A stretch of 5,598 nucleotides of DNA, taken from NCBI GenBank assembly GCA_030640865.1, contig DAOWIP010000057.1, forward strand, positions 1 through 5,598, in the 5' to 3' direction. The notes beneath the pieces are model-generated. The model was given only the letters and a program-made list of their open reading frames with translations, was not told the DNA's origin and did no database searches. Position numbers and translations under genes: made by a program. Of this stretch, positions 1 through 5,510 are shown piece by piece. Every line of letters begins with the position of its first letter. Positions within the stretch are counted from its first letter, which is position 1. Source of the stretch: Sedimentisphaerales bacterium (GTDB lineage Bacteria; Planctomycetota; Phycisphaerae; Sedimentisphaerales; SM23-30).

Positions 1-14
1 ATAAGGAGTTTTTT

Positions 15-548
15 ATGACTTCACAAAAACAAATTATCGCCAACCGAAAAAATGCCAAAAAAAGCACCGGCCCCGCCACTGCTCAGGGGAAAAAAATCAC
101 CGCTTGCAACGCTCTTAAGCATGGCCTGCTCTCTGGACATCTTTTACTGCCGGATGAGAATGAAATTCAATTGGAGCAATTGCGTAACAGCATATTTTCT
201 TCTTTGGCCCCACGGGGAGAATTGGAACTCTTTTTGGCTGAACGTGTACTCACCGCCGCTTGGAGGCTTCAGCGACTGATCAGAATTGAAACGGAAATGA
301 TGGCCGGTGACCTCCAGCGAAAAACTACTCCCAGCGCGTTTGACCTTGTCTTCGGAAACAGACACAAGCAGCCAACCCTCGGTTCTGCCGTCGCTCGAAA
401 CTTCAGCGAAACAGATAATTACAGCAAACTTCGCCGTTATGAAACTTCAATTGAAAGGGGACTCTTTAGGGCGCTCCACGAACTACAATCTCTTCGGAAC
501 ACAAAAAAACCGATCCCATTACAACTGTTGAATCCGGTCCTCAAGTAG
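15..548 (+). CDS. Uncharacterised small protein of the ANRxNAxxSTGP family
   Basis: This 177-residue protein has no function I can name. The start is supported by an AAGGAG ribosome site at 3-8, six bases before the ATG. The N-terminus (residues 10-39) is basic and has the spaced pattern N-R-x-N-A-x-x-S-T-G-P, then T-x-x-G-K, then N-A-x-x-H-G-L. Residues 68-90 form a probable helix (ELELFLAERV followed by AAWRLQRL). Residues 141-158 form another (RYET followed by ERGLFRALHELQ). From memory, this combination recurs in many hypothetical proteins, often several per genome, in Planctomycetes, Acidobacteria and related environmental bacteria. There is no signal peptide or membrane segment. The basic motif could bind nucleic acid, but that is a guess. 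The length is within the family range I recall, so I see no sign of truncation. It appears monocistronic, with hairpins beginning 30 bases after the stop. Its promoter would lie outside the window. Confidence 0.8.
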   Translation: MTSQKQIIANRKNAKKSTGPATAQGKKITACNALKHGLLSGHLLLPDENEIQLEQLRNSIFSSLAPRGELELFLAERVLTAAWRLQRLIRIETEMMAGDLQRKTTPSAFDLVFGNRHKQPTLGSAVARNFSETDNYSKLRRYETSIERGLFRALHELQSLRNTKKPIPLQLLNPVLK

Positions 549-577
549 CCTGGGCCATGCCCGCCATTAACTCACCC

Positions 578-620
578 GACTCGGTGGCTGCCACCGAGTC
601 TTAGAGGTGGATGGCTTTTT
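578..620 (+). terminator. Possible terminator hairpin after the first gene
   Basis: GACTCGGTGG (578-587) and CCACCGAGTC (591-600) form a perfect 10-bp stem with a CTG loop, starting 30 bases after the stop of the upstream gene. A run of five T lies at 616-620, about 15 bases past the stem, which is too far for a textbook intrinsic terminator. It may be an unconventional terminator, a transcript-stabilising hairpin, or one more member of the hairpin cluster that follows. Confidence 0.45.
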
Positions 621-650
621 GTAGGGTGGGGTCTTGCCCTACGCGTTTTT
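621..650 (+). terminator. GTAGGG/CCCTAC hairpin with T tract
   Basis: GTAGGG (621-626) pairs with CCCTAC (637-642) across a 10-base loop. After GCG comes TTTTT (646-650), continued by CTTT. The stem-then-T layout suits an intrinsic terminator, possibly the real 3' end of the first gene's transcript. Similar GTAGGGTGGG-type repeats are, from memory, common intergenic repeats in several phyla, so a repeat origin is equally possible. Confidence 0.4.
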
Positions 651-660
651 CTTTAAAGTG

Positions 661-680
661 GGAGGCCGTCTCCGACGGGC
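661..680. repeat. Short CCGTC/GACGG hairpin
   Basis: CCCGTC-type symmetry is visible here: C666-C667-G668-T669-C670 pairs with G674-A675-C676-G677-G678 around a TCC loop. With only five pairs it would not be notable alone. It is listed because it sits in line with stronger hairpins on both sides and may be a degraded or dispersed repeat. Confidence 0.35.
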
Positions 681-707
681 GAGTTTTGTTTTCGTTTTGT
701 CATACTT

Positions 708-760
708 AGCCCCACGTTTTACGTGGGGTTTTAAAATAGCCCCCGATGTAAAATCGGGGG
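708..760. repeat. Pair of tandem TAGCCCC hairpins
   Basis: Two hairpins of similar design sit 11 bases apart. The first pairs CCCCACGT (710-717) with ACGTGGGG (721-728) around TTT and is followed by TTTT. The second pairs CCCCCGAT (740-747) with ATCGGGGG (753-760) around GTAAA. Each starts after TAG (T-TAG at 706-709, A-TAG at 736-739) and has a C-run at the base of the stem. Stem sequences differ between the two while pairing is kept, suggesting related repeats under structural constraint. They might act as terminators or be mobile palindromic repeats. Confidence 0.6.
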
Positions 761-774
761 ATTCTTCTCTTTAT

Positions 775-875
775 TAGGCCCGAAGGGCCGAAAGAGCGCA
801 TAGCCGGGGGCACAGCGTAAACCCCCGGAAGAGTTACGACAACCACTATTAAAGCCCTGAAAGGGCGAAAGAAAG
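775..875. repeat. Three-hairpin REP-like module
   Basis: Two small hairpins with GAA loops flank a longer one. The left pairs GGCCC (777-781) with GGGCC (785-789). The centre pairs CCGGGGG (804-810) with CCCCCGG (822-828) around an 11-base loop. The right pairs GCCCT (854-858) with AGGGC (862-866). The outer two are near-duplicates: each follows ATTA, has a GAA loop and is followed by CGAAAGA or GAAAGA. From memory, similar GCCC-GAA-GGGC-GAAA modules around a GC-rich stem occur as dispersed intergenic repeats in Bacteroidetes and relatives. No REP transposase is visible here. A structured RNA is the alternative. Confidence 0.55.
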
Positions 876-966
876 CAACCTGAAAAAAGTGTGGACGGTT
901 ACAAAAATGGCTTTGTTTCGTAAAACAACCTGTTTGGCATAGTAATAAGTTTTTTTATGTTATGTA

Positions 967-995
967 TTGCCAAATATCCCGGCTGGTGTTACAAT
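967..995 (+). promoter_or_regulatory. Sigma70-type promoter of acs
   Basis: TTGCCA (967-972) and TACAAT (990-995) each match five of six bases of the consensus hexamers and are separated by exactly 17 bases. A TG at 987-988, one base before the -10 element, gives an extended -10 signature. The predicted transcription start is near 1002, giving acs a leader of about 98 nt. The match is by eye only. Confidence 0.55.
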
Positions 996-1005
996 GGCTG
1001 GCCTT

Positions 1006-1029
1006 TATACTATCTATGGAGAAAGTATA
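1006..1029. promoter_or_regulatory. TATACT/AGTATA inverted repeat at the acs transcription start
   Basis: TATACT (1006-1011) and AGTATA (1024-1029) are a perfect 6-bp inverted repeat with a 12-base gap, just downstream of the predicted start site. The position would suit an operator or a 5' leader hairpin. The stem is short and AT-rich, so chance is a real possibility. Confidence 0.25.
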
Positions 1030-1099
1030 GTTGCTGCGGCCTTGACACAATGTTACTGGCTATCGAAATGTATGTTTTTATCAGATAAGGAGTTATTGT

Positions 1100-3055
1100 A
1101 TGGCGGTTGAAGAAAAAACTGAAATTCCCACCTATGATGTGCCCGCGGCCATCAAGGGCAAGACAGACATTGATTTTGAGACTTATCAGCAGATGTACAA
1201 GCGGTCTGTTGACGATCCGGAGGGGTTCTGGGCCGAAATGGCGGAAAAATTCGTCAGTTGGGACTCCAAATGGGACAAGGTTCTGGACTGGAACTTTAAA
1301 ACAGCGAATATCGAATGGTTCAAGGGCGGCAAGCTCAATATCAGTTATAACTGCCTGGACCGTCATGTCGAGGCCGGCCACGGCGACCAGACCGCTTTAA
1401 TCTGGGAAGGTAACGACCCCGGCGAAGACTCCAAAGTAACCTATAAAGAGCTTATGGATAATGTCTGCCGGTTTGCCAACGCCCTAAAGAAACTTGGCGT
1501 CCAAAAGGGTGATCGTGTTTGCCTTTATATGCAGATGGTGCCGCAGTTGCCGGTAGCGATGTTGGCTTGTGCTCGTATCGGAGCCGTCCACAATGTGGTT
1601 TTCGGGGCGTTCAGTCCTGACTCGTTGACCGAGCGGATCAACGACTCGTCCTGCAAGGTTTTAATCACCCAGGACACAGCCATGCGCGGCAAAAAGAACG
1701 ATATTCCAATGAAGACCAATGCCGATGCAGCCGTCAAGGATTGCCCCAGTATCGAGCATGTTATCGTGGTAAAACGCACTGGTAACGAGGTGCCGATGAC
1801 TGACGGTCGCGACCTCTGGTGGGACGAGATAACAAAGAATGAATCGACAGAGTGTGCGCCGGAGCAGATGGACGCTGAAGACCCGTTGTTCATTTTATAT
1901 ACATCCGGCTCGACCGGCCATCCGAAGGGTGTGCTCCACACAACCGGCGGCTATCTGGTCCATGCCGCGATTACGCATAAGTATGTGTTTGATTATAAGG
2001 AAGGTGATATCTATTGGTGTACCGCTGACATCGGCTGGGTTACCGGCCATAGTTATATCGTTTATGGCCCACTGTGTAACCGGGCCATCTCGGTAATGTT
2101 CGAGGGCGTGCCTAATTATCCCGATTACAGTCGGTTCTGGCAGATTGTCGATAAGCACCAGATCAATATCTTCTATACCGCTCCGACGGCCCTGCGTGCC
2201 TTGATGAAAGAAGGGGACTCCTGGGTCGAAAAAAGTGATCTTTCCACTCTCAAAGTGCTTGGCACGGTGGGCGAACCTATTAAGAGTCCCGAATGGCACT
2301 GGTATTATCGTATTGTCGGCAAAGAACGCTGCCCAATCGTTGACACATGGTGGCAGACCGAGACCGGCGGCATTCTCATCACTCCGTTGCCCGGGGCAAT
2401 CAAGACCAAGCCCGGCTCAGCCACTCTGCCTTTCTTTGGTGTTCAGCCTGAATTAGTGGATGAAAATGGTACTGTCATCGAAGGCAATGGTGTAAGCGGT
2501 AATCTTTGCATCAAGTTCCCCTGGCCCGGCATGATGAGAACTCTGTACGGCGATCATGAACGTTTCCATCAGACCTATTTTAGTATGTATCCGGGCAAAT
2601 ATTTCACCGGCGACGGTTGTCGTCGTGATGAAGACGGTTATTATTGGATTACCGGTCGTGTCGATGATGTGATAAACGTCTCCGGCCACCGGCTCGGCAC
2701 CGCCGAGATCGAAGGCGCCATAGGCAAGCATCCGGCTGTTGCTGAGGCCGCTGTAGTTGGCATGCCCCACGACCTGAAGGGGCAGGGGATTTATGCTTAT
2801 GTTACGCTCAGAACGGGCCAGGAAACTTCGGACGAGCTGAAAAAGGAACTGGTCAAGACTGTCCGCAAGGAGATCGGCCCCCACGCTTCTCCCGACAAGA
2901 TTCAGTTCACCCCGGCACTGCCCAAGACACGTTCCGGTAAGATTATGCGGCGTATCCTCCGCAAAATCAGCGAAGGCGCTGTCGATCAGATAGGTGATAC
3001 TACTACCCTGGCTGATCCCCATGTTGTCGAAAACCTTGTGGAAGGCAGACAATAA
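1100..3055 (+). CDS. acs: Acetyl-CoA synthetase, AMP-forming
   Basis: This cytoplasmic enzyme activates acetate with ATP to acetyl-AMP, then transfers acetyl to CoA. At 651 residues it is full length for Acs. Family motifs in order are: N-terminal ACS domain (about 25-85), the P-loop [11 protein letters not shown] (267-277), GWVTGHSY (312-319), TWWQTETGG (416-424), YFTGDG (501-506), the hinge region [15 protein letters not shown] (517-531) and the C-terminal [11 protein letters not shown] (608-618). Lys614 corresponds to the catalytic, acetylation-controlled Lys609 of Salmonella Acs. The acetate-pocket residues V314, T315, V390 and W418 match Salmonella V310, T311, V386 and W414, supporting acetate as substrate. 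The ATG at 1100 is preceded by AAGGAG (1087-1092) with seven bases between. The usual RGGK near residue 196 reads RGKK. It appears to be its own transcription unit. No partner acetylase, deacetylase, actP or acetate kinase is in the window. Confidence 0.97.
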   Translation: MAVEEKTEIPTYDVPAAIKGKTDIDFETYQQMYKRSVDDPEGFWAEMAEKFVSWDSKWDKVLDWNFKTANIEWFKGGKLNISYNCLDRHVEAGHGDQTALIWEGNDPGEDSKVTYKELMDNVCRFANALKKLGVQKGDRVCLYMQMVPQLPVAMLACARIGAVHNVVFGAFSPDSLTERINDSSCKVLITQDTAMRGKKNDIPMKTNADAAVKDCPSIEHVIVVKRTGNEVPMTDGRDLWWDEITKNESTECAPEQMDAEDPLFILYTSGSTGHPKGVLHTTGGYLVHAAITHKYVFDYKEGDIYWCTADIGWVTGHSYIVYGPLCNRAISVMFEGVPNYPDYSRFWQIVDKHQINIFYTAPTALRALMKEGDSWVEKSDLSTLKVLGTVGEPIKSPEWHWYYRIVGKERCPIVDTWWQTETGGILITPLPGAIKTKPGSATLPFFGVQPELVDENGTVIEGNGVSGNLCIKFPWPGMMRTLYGDHERFHQTYFSMYPGKYFTGDGCRRDEDGYYWITGRVDDVINVSGHRLGTAEIEGAIGKHPAVAEAAVVGMPHDLKGQGIYAYVTLRTGQETSDELKKELVKTVRKEIGPHASPDKIQFTPALPKTRSGKIMRRILRKISEGAVDQIGDTTTLADPHVVENLVEGRQ

Positions 3056-3071
3056 GAGTGCAATAGATGTT

Positions 3072-3099
3072 AACAAACGGAATATAGTAAAACAAACGG
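3072..3099. repeat. Direct repeat of AACAAACGG
   Basis: The 9-mer AACAAACGG occurs at 3072-3080 and again at 3091-3099, one period being 19 bases. The second copy runs into the stem of the following hairpin. It could be a small duplication or a protein site. No function can be assigned. Confidence 0.4.
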
Positions 3100-3130
3100 C
3101 AGGGTCATTAGACCCTGCCGCTTGTCTTAA
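3092..3130 (+). terminator. Probable terminator of acs
   Basis: CGGCAGGGTC (3097-3106) and GACCCTGCCG (3111-3120) form a perfect 10-bp stem with an ATTA loop. After one A-C mismatch, ACAA (3092-3095) pairs with TTGT (3122-3125), extending it by four pairs. It lies 41 bases after the acs stop. The forward tail CTTGTCTTAAT is only moderately T-rich. Read on the minus strand the tail is GTTTGTTTTACTATATT, which is better, so it may work in both directions. Confidence 0.65.
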
Positions 3131-3166
3131 TGGCTCTCATTGGAAAAAGGGATATCTGTGAGGTCA

Positions 3167-3195
3167 TTGACATTTAACCAAATTACAGTTACGCT
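3167..3195 (+). promoter_or_regulatory. Possible hicAB promoter placed for a leaderless start
   Basis: A perfect TTGACA (3167-3172) begins exactly 35 bases before the hicA ATG. Seventeen bases further, TACGCT (3190-3195) keeps the three most important -10 positions (first T, A, last T) but is otherwise weak. Transcription would then begin at about 3202, the A of the start codon. No operator is evident, although HicB-type antitoxins often repress their own promoter. Confidence 0.4.
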
Positions 3196-3201
3196 GATTG
3201 T

Positions 3202-3459
3202 ATGGGAAGACATGAGAAAATTATATCGAAAATACTAAAGGGTAAATCAGATAAGAATATATCTTTTTTATCACTTCGTCAGCTATTACTACATCTGGGC
3301 TTTGAGGAACGAATTAAGGGAAGTCATCATATTTTTCGCAAGGCAGGAGTTGAAGAAAAGATTAATTTGCAGCAAGAAAAAAACAAAGCGAAGTCATATC
3401 AGGTGCGTCAGATTCGCGAGTTGGTTTTGAAATATAAATTCGGAGGACAAGACGAATGA
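3202..3459 (+). CDS. hicA: HicA-family mRNA interferase toxin
   Basis: HicA toxins are small, ribosome-independent RNases with a double-stranded-RNA-binding-like fold that cleave mRNA when not bound by HicB. This 85-residue protein shows the family core: RQLLLHLGF (26-34), then KGSHHIFRK (39-47) with the likely catalytic histidine at H42. Its tail, from INLQ at 54-57 through YQVRQIRELVLKYKF at 66-80, resembles the variant of HicA that ends with a Lys-Tyr-Lys motif. The N-terminus is longer than in minimal HicA proteins. No Shine-Dalgarno sequence precedes the ATG. The gene ends in an ATGA overlap with hicB, the usual toxin-first order. Its GC content is about 35% by hand count, far below hicB and acs, suggesting foreign origin or selection for poor translation. 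All key residues are present, so it is probably active. Confidence 0.88.
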   Translation: MGRHEKIISKILKGKSDKNISFLSLRQLLLHLGFEERIKGSHHIFRKAGVEEKINLQQEKNKAKSYQVRQIRELVLKYKFGGQDE

Positions 3460-3668
3460 CCAAGTACGAGATAATAATATACTGGAGTGATGACGACGAA
3501 GCTTTTATCGCCGAAGTACCTGAACTTGCCGGCTGTATGGCGCACGGTAACAGTCAGGAAGAGGCTTTGGCTAACGCGAAAGATGCTATGGAACTCTGGA
3601 TTACCACCGCGAAAGAGTTTGGCGATCCTATCCCCGAACCGAAAGGCCGACGGTTGCTCCTGGCTTAG
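3456..3668 (+). CDS. hicB: HicB-family antitoxin, short form
   Basis: This 70-residue protein is the likely antitoxin that binds and blocks HicA. It has the partial RNase H-like HicB fold with hallmark segments: YEIIIYWSDDDEAFIAEVPEL (starting at residue 4), GCMAHG (26-31), EEALANAKDAMELWI (35-49) and the C-terminal PIPEPKGRRL (58-67). It ends after the fold, so the C-terminal helix-turn-helix or ribbon-helix-helix domain found in longer HicB proteins is absent. Autoregulation, if any, would need another DNA-binding mode. GGAGG at 3442-3446, inside hicA, lies nine bases before the ATG. Its start overlaps the hicA stop by ATGA, allowing translational coupling. Composition is about 53% GC, like the surrounding genes. 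Confidence 0.92.
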   Translation: MTKYEIIIYWSDDDEAFIAEVPELAGCMAHGNSQEEALANAKDAMELWITTAKEFGDPIPEPKGRRLLLA

Positions 3669-3726
3669 ACGGAACTTTCGGGAATATCCTATCTTCAAAA
3701 TTCTTAGCCGGCCCATAAATTATCAA

Positions 3727-3755
3727 TTGTCAGAGAGGCTGTTTTATACTATCAT
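3727..3755 (+). promoter_or_regulatory. Possible promoter of the HAD-exchanger pair
   Basis: TTGTCA (3727-3732) and TATCAT (3750-3755) each match five of six consensus bases and are 17 bases apart. The predicted start site is near 3762, only about three bases before the ATG at 3765, so a transcript from here would be nearly leaderless. A second TATACT at 3745-3750 is too close to the -35 element to be its partner. No terminator separates hicB from this site, so read-through is also possible. Confidence 0.45.
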
Positions 3756-3764
3756 TCATCCACT

Positions 3765-4508
3765 ATGGCGATTCAGGCGGTACTATTTGATTTAGGTGAG
3801 ACTCTGTTTAATTATGGCGAAGTGAACGTCGGTGCCTATTTTTTACAGGGAGCTCGTTTGACCTATGATTACCTCCGGCAGTTGGCTGGTGGTAACGATA
3901 AGTTTCCGTCTTTTAAGAAGTATCACAGGCGGCACATTGCCTCCATCAAGTGGCATTATTTCTGGTCGAACGTAAAGAATCGCGAATTTGACTGCATGGC
4001 CCTGCTGCATAAAGAAGCCTGGGCCATGGGATTGTCTCTGGAACAGGAACAACTGGAGCGGCTGGCCTGGCTGTGGTACCAGCCGTTGGGCGAGTCGGCT
4101 GCGATTGAGGTCGATTTGGCCTGCCACCTGCAGGAGCTTTCGGATATGTCGCTCAAACTGGCTATTATATCCAATACCTTCCTGCCGTCCTCGGTGTTGG
4201 ATCGGCACCTTGAGCGGTTTGATTTACTGCGATTCTTTCCCGTGAGAACCTATTCTTCAGACACGTTTTTTCGTAAGCCCGACAGGCGGATTTATCAAAT
4301 CACTCTTGAACGCCTGAGTGTACCTGCTGCGGATGCCGTGATGGTTGGCGATAAGTTGCGGGAGGATGTTAAAGGCCCCGCCCGGTTGGGTATAAAAACC
4401 GTGTTCAAACGTGGATGTAATAACAGGAAGAAAAGGGTTCCTTCTCACGTACCCGTGATTGATAATATCGCCGAACTGCCTGATATGATTCGTGATTGGC
4501 AAAAGTAA
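3765..4508 (+). CDS. HAD-superfamily hydrolase (probable phosphatase)
   Basis: The 247-residue cytoplasmic protein has the four HAD motifs: I, FDLGETL (8-14) with nucleophile D9; II, IISNT (134-138) with S136; III, RKPD (170-173) with K171; IV, VGDKLRED (194-201) with D196 and D201 for the metal. Residues 18-115 between motifs I and II form an alpha-helical C1-type cap, placing it in HAD subfamily I. The residue two after the nucleophile is Gly11, where classical phosphatases have the acid/base Asp; the acidic residue is shifted to E12. DLGxTL variants are known in this superfamily. Substrate unknown; a small phosphorylated metabolite is most likely. Motif I begins so early that the ATG at 3765 must be the start, yet no Shine-Dalgarno sequence precedes it. 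The exchanger gene begins six bases after its stop. Confidence 0.88.
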   Translation: MAIQAVLFDLGETLFNYGEVNVGAYFLQGARLTYDYLRQLAGGNDKFPSFKKYHRRHIASIKWHYFWSNVKNREFDCMALLHKEAWAMGLSLEQEQLERLAWLWYQPLGESAAIEVDLACHLQELSDMSLKLAIISNTFLPSSVLDRHLERFDLLRFFPVRTYSSDTFFRKPDRRIYQITLERLSVPAADAVMVGDKLREDVKGPARLGIKTVFKRGCNNRKKRVPSHVPVIDNIAELPDMIRDWQK

Positions 4509-4514
4509 ATTCAA

Positions 4515-5456
4515 ATGGATATATTTATCAACATTATCATTATTGTTCTCAGTTGTCTGGCTCTTGGTCTGGGTGCGTCATGGCTGGTCGATTCCGCTGC
4601 CCGTCTTGCCCGGCGTATGGGCATTTCGGAGTTGGTAATTGGCTTGACTATAGTCGCGTTCGGCACATCCGCCCCGGAGTTTTCCGTAACCATCTCCGGC
4701 GCCCTTACAGGCAATCCCGATATCTCGGTTGGTAATATCGTCGGTTCCAACATCTTTAATATAGGTTTTATCCTGGGCGGCTGTGTGCTATTTGCCTCCC
4801 TGAAAACTCGCCCAACACTTGTCTGGCGCGACTGCCTGCTTTTATTGGCTGTAACCGTTCTCTTACTGCTTTTTTTGCTCAATCAGACCATAGCACGCTG
4901 GGAAGGGATTGTCCTGTTCATTTTGTTGGTGGGTTATCTTGTCTTTCTTTTCTGGAAGCGGGAACCAATTATGGCCGATGAAGGCCCACCGATACGGTCC
5001 GCTACCTGGCGCGACGGGCCTATGCTGCTGCTGGGATTGTTATTGATTATTGGCGGTGGGTATTTCCTGAAGGAATCGGCGGTAAAACTGGCCGTCATCG
5101 TCGGCTTGTCGGAATGGGTTATCGCGGTTACGGTTGTTGCTGCCGGCACTTCGGTACCTGAATTCGTTATCTCTATGATCGCCCTGATAAAAAAGCACCA
5201 CGGCATATCAGCCGGGAACCTGATCGGAAGTAACTTATTCAATACGCTGGGCGTACTCGGCCTGGCCGGGACAATTCACCCTCTTGCGGTCGAAAAGTCG
5301 GCCTTATTCAGTATCGGTGGCTTGGTCGTTCTGACCCTGGTAGTCCTGGTATTTATGCGAACCGGCTGGAAGCTCTCTCGTCGTGAGGGTATCGTTTTGC
5401 TGCTGCTCAGTATGGGAATATGGGTGGGGAACTTTCTGCTTGTCAGGCCGGAATGA
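4515..5456 (+). CDS. CaCA-family sodium/calcium exchanger (YrbG-like)
   Basis: This 313-residue inner-membrane protein belongs to the cation/Ca2+ exchanger family and probably extrudes Ca2+ in exchange for Na+ or H+. About ten hydrophobic segments are visible, in two halves joined by a polar loop at 148-167. Each half carries the ion-binding alpha repeat: GTSAPEF (50-56) plus GNIVGSNIFN (73-82), and GTSVPEF (211-217) plus GNLIGSNLFN (234-243). E55 and E216 correspond to the ion-binding glutamates of the archaeal NCX_Mj structure. N243 stands where NCX_Mj has Asp240, as in many bacterial YrbG-type members. Length is typical of prokaryotic members. No clear Shine-Dalgarno sequence precedes the ATG, which follows the HAD stop by six bases, so translation may be coupled. 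Ion preference cannot be decided from sequence. Confidence 0.93.
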   Translation: MDIFINIIIIVLSCLALGLGASWLVDSAARLARRMGISELVIGLTIVAFGTSAPEFSVTISGALTGNPDISVGNIVGSNIFNIGFILGGCVLFASLKTRPTLVWRDCLLLLAVTVLLLLFLLNQTIARWEGIVLFILLVGYLVFLFWKREPIMADEGPPIRSATWRDGPMLLLGLLLIIGGGYFLKESAVKLAVIVGLSEWVIAVTVVAAGTSVPEFVISMIALIKKHHGISAGNLIGSNLFNTLGVLGLAGTIHPLAVEKSALFSIGGLVVLTLVVLVFMRTGWKLSRREGIVLLLLSMGIWVGNFLLVRPE

Positions 5457-5510
5457 TGATTGATAAATGATGAATGAGGAAACCAGAATGACGAATCAAA
5501 GGCGGATTCA
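5451..5510. repeat. Degenerate ATGA-rich repeat
   Basis: From the end of the exchanger gene to about 5510 the sequence is built of variants of GAATGA, GATGAATGA and GAATGACGAATC. The units are irregular in length. From memory, GAATGACGAAT-like strings recur in intergenic DNA of Planctomycetes and other environmental bacteria. I see no gene or terminator in it. Confidence 0.45.

Larger units (their letters stand above)
549..1099. other. 551-base non-coding, hairpin-rich intergenic region
   Basis: I see no credible gene on either strand. From 578 to 866 the DNA holds a run of inverted repeats: stems at 578-600, 621-642, 666-678 (weaker), 710-728, 740-760, 777-789, 804-828 and 854-866, each described below. 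Positions 876-966 are AT-rich with only weak symmetry (GGTT at 897-900 against AACC at 927-930, and the heptamer CAACCTG at 876-882 and 926-932). The acs promoter and leader fill 967-1099. I see no tRNA and no riboswitch class that I recognise. Confidence 0.75.

Noticed and set aside
578..866. CRISPR array
   Set aside because: The stems have different sequences and there is no regular repeat-spacer pattern or nearby cas gene.
1042..1047. Perfect TTGACA as the acs -35 element
   Set aside because: No acceptable -10 element lies 16-18 bases downstream (GAAATG at the 17-base position); the pair at 967-995 is far better.
1002..1099. Riboswitch in the acs leader
   Set aside because: Only a 6-bp AT-rich inverted repeat is present; I recognise no conserved riboswitch core.
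1010..1381. Minus-strand open frame crossing the acs start
   Set aside because: It covers the acs promoter, ribosome site and conserved N-terminus; its translation shows no family features.
2453..3076. Open frame of 207 codons on the minus strand
   Set aside because: It lies almost wholly antisense to the conserved C-terminal half of acs, and its translation resembles no family I know.
3745..3750. TATACT as the -10 element of the HAD promoter
   Set aside because: It is only 12 bases from TTGTCA; TATCAT at 3750-3755 gives the correct 17.
3202..5456. A defence island or multi-gene undescribed system
   Set aside because: hicAB is a known toxin-antitoxin type, and the HAD hydrolase and Na+/Ca2+ exchanger are common housekeeping families with no defence-type domain.
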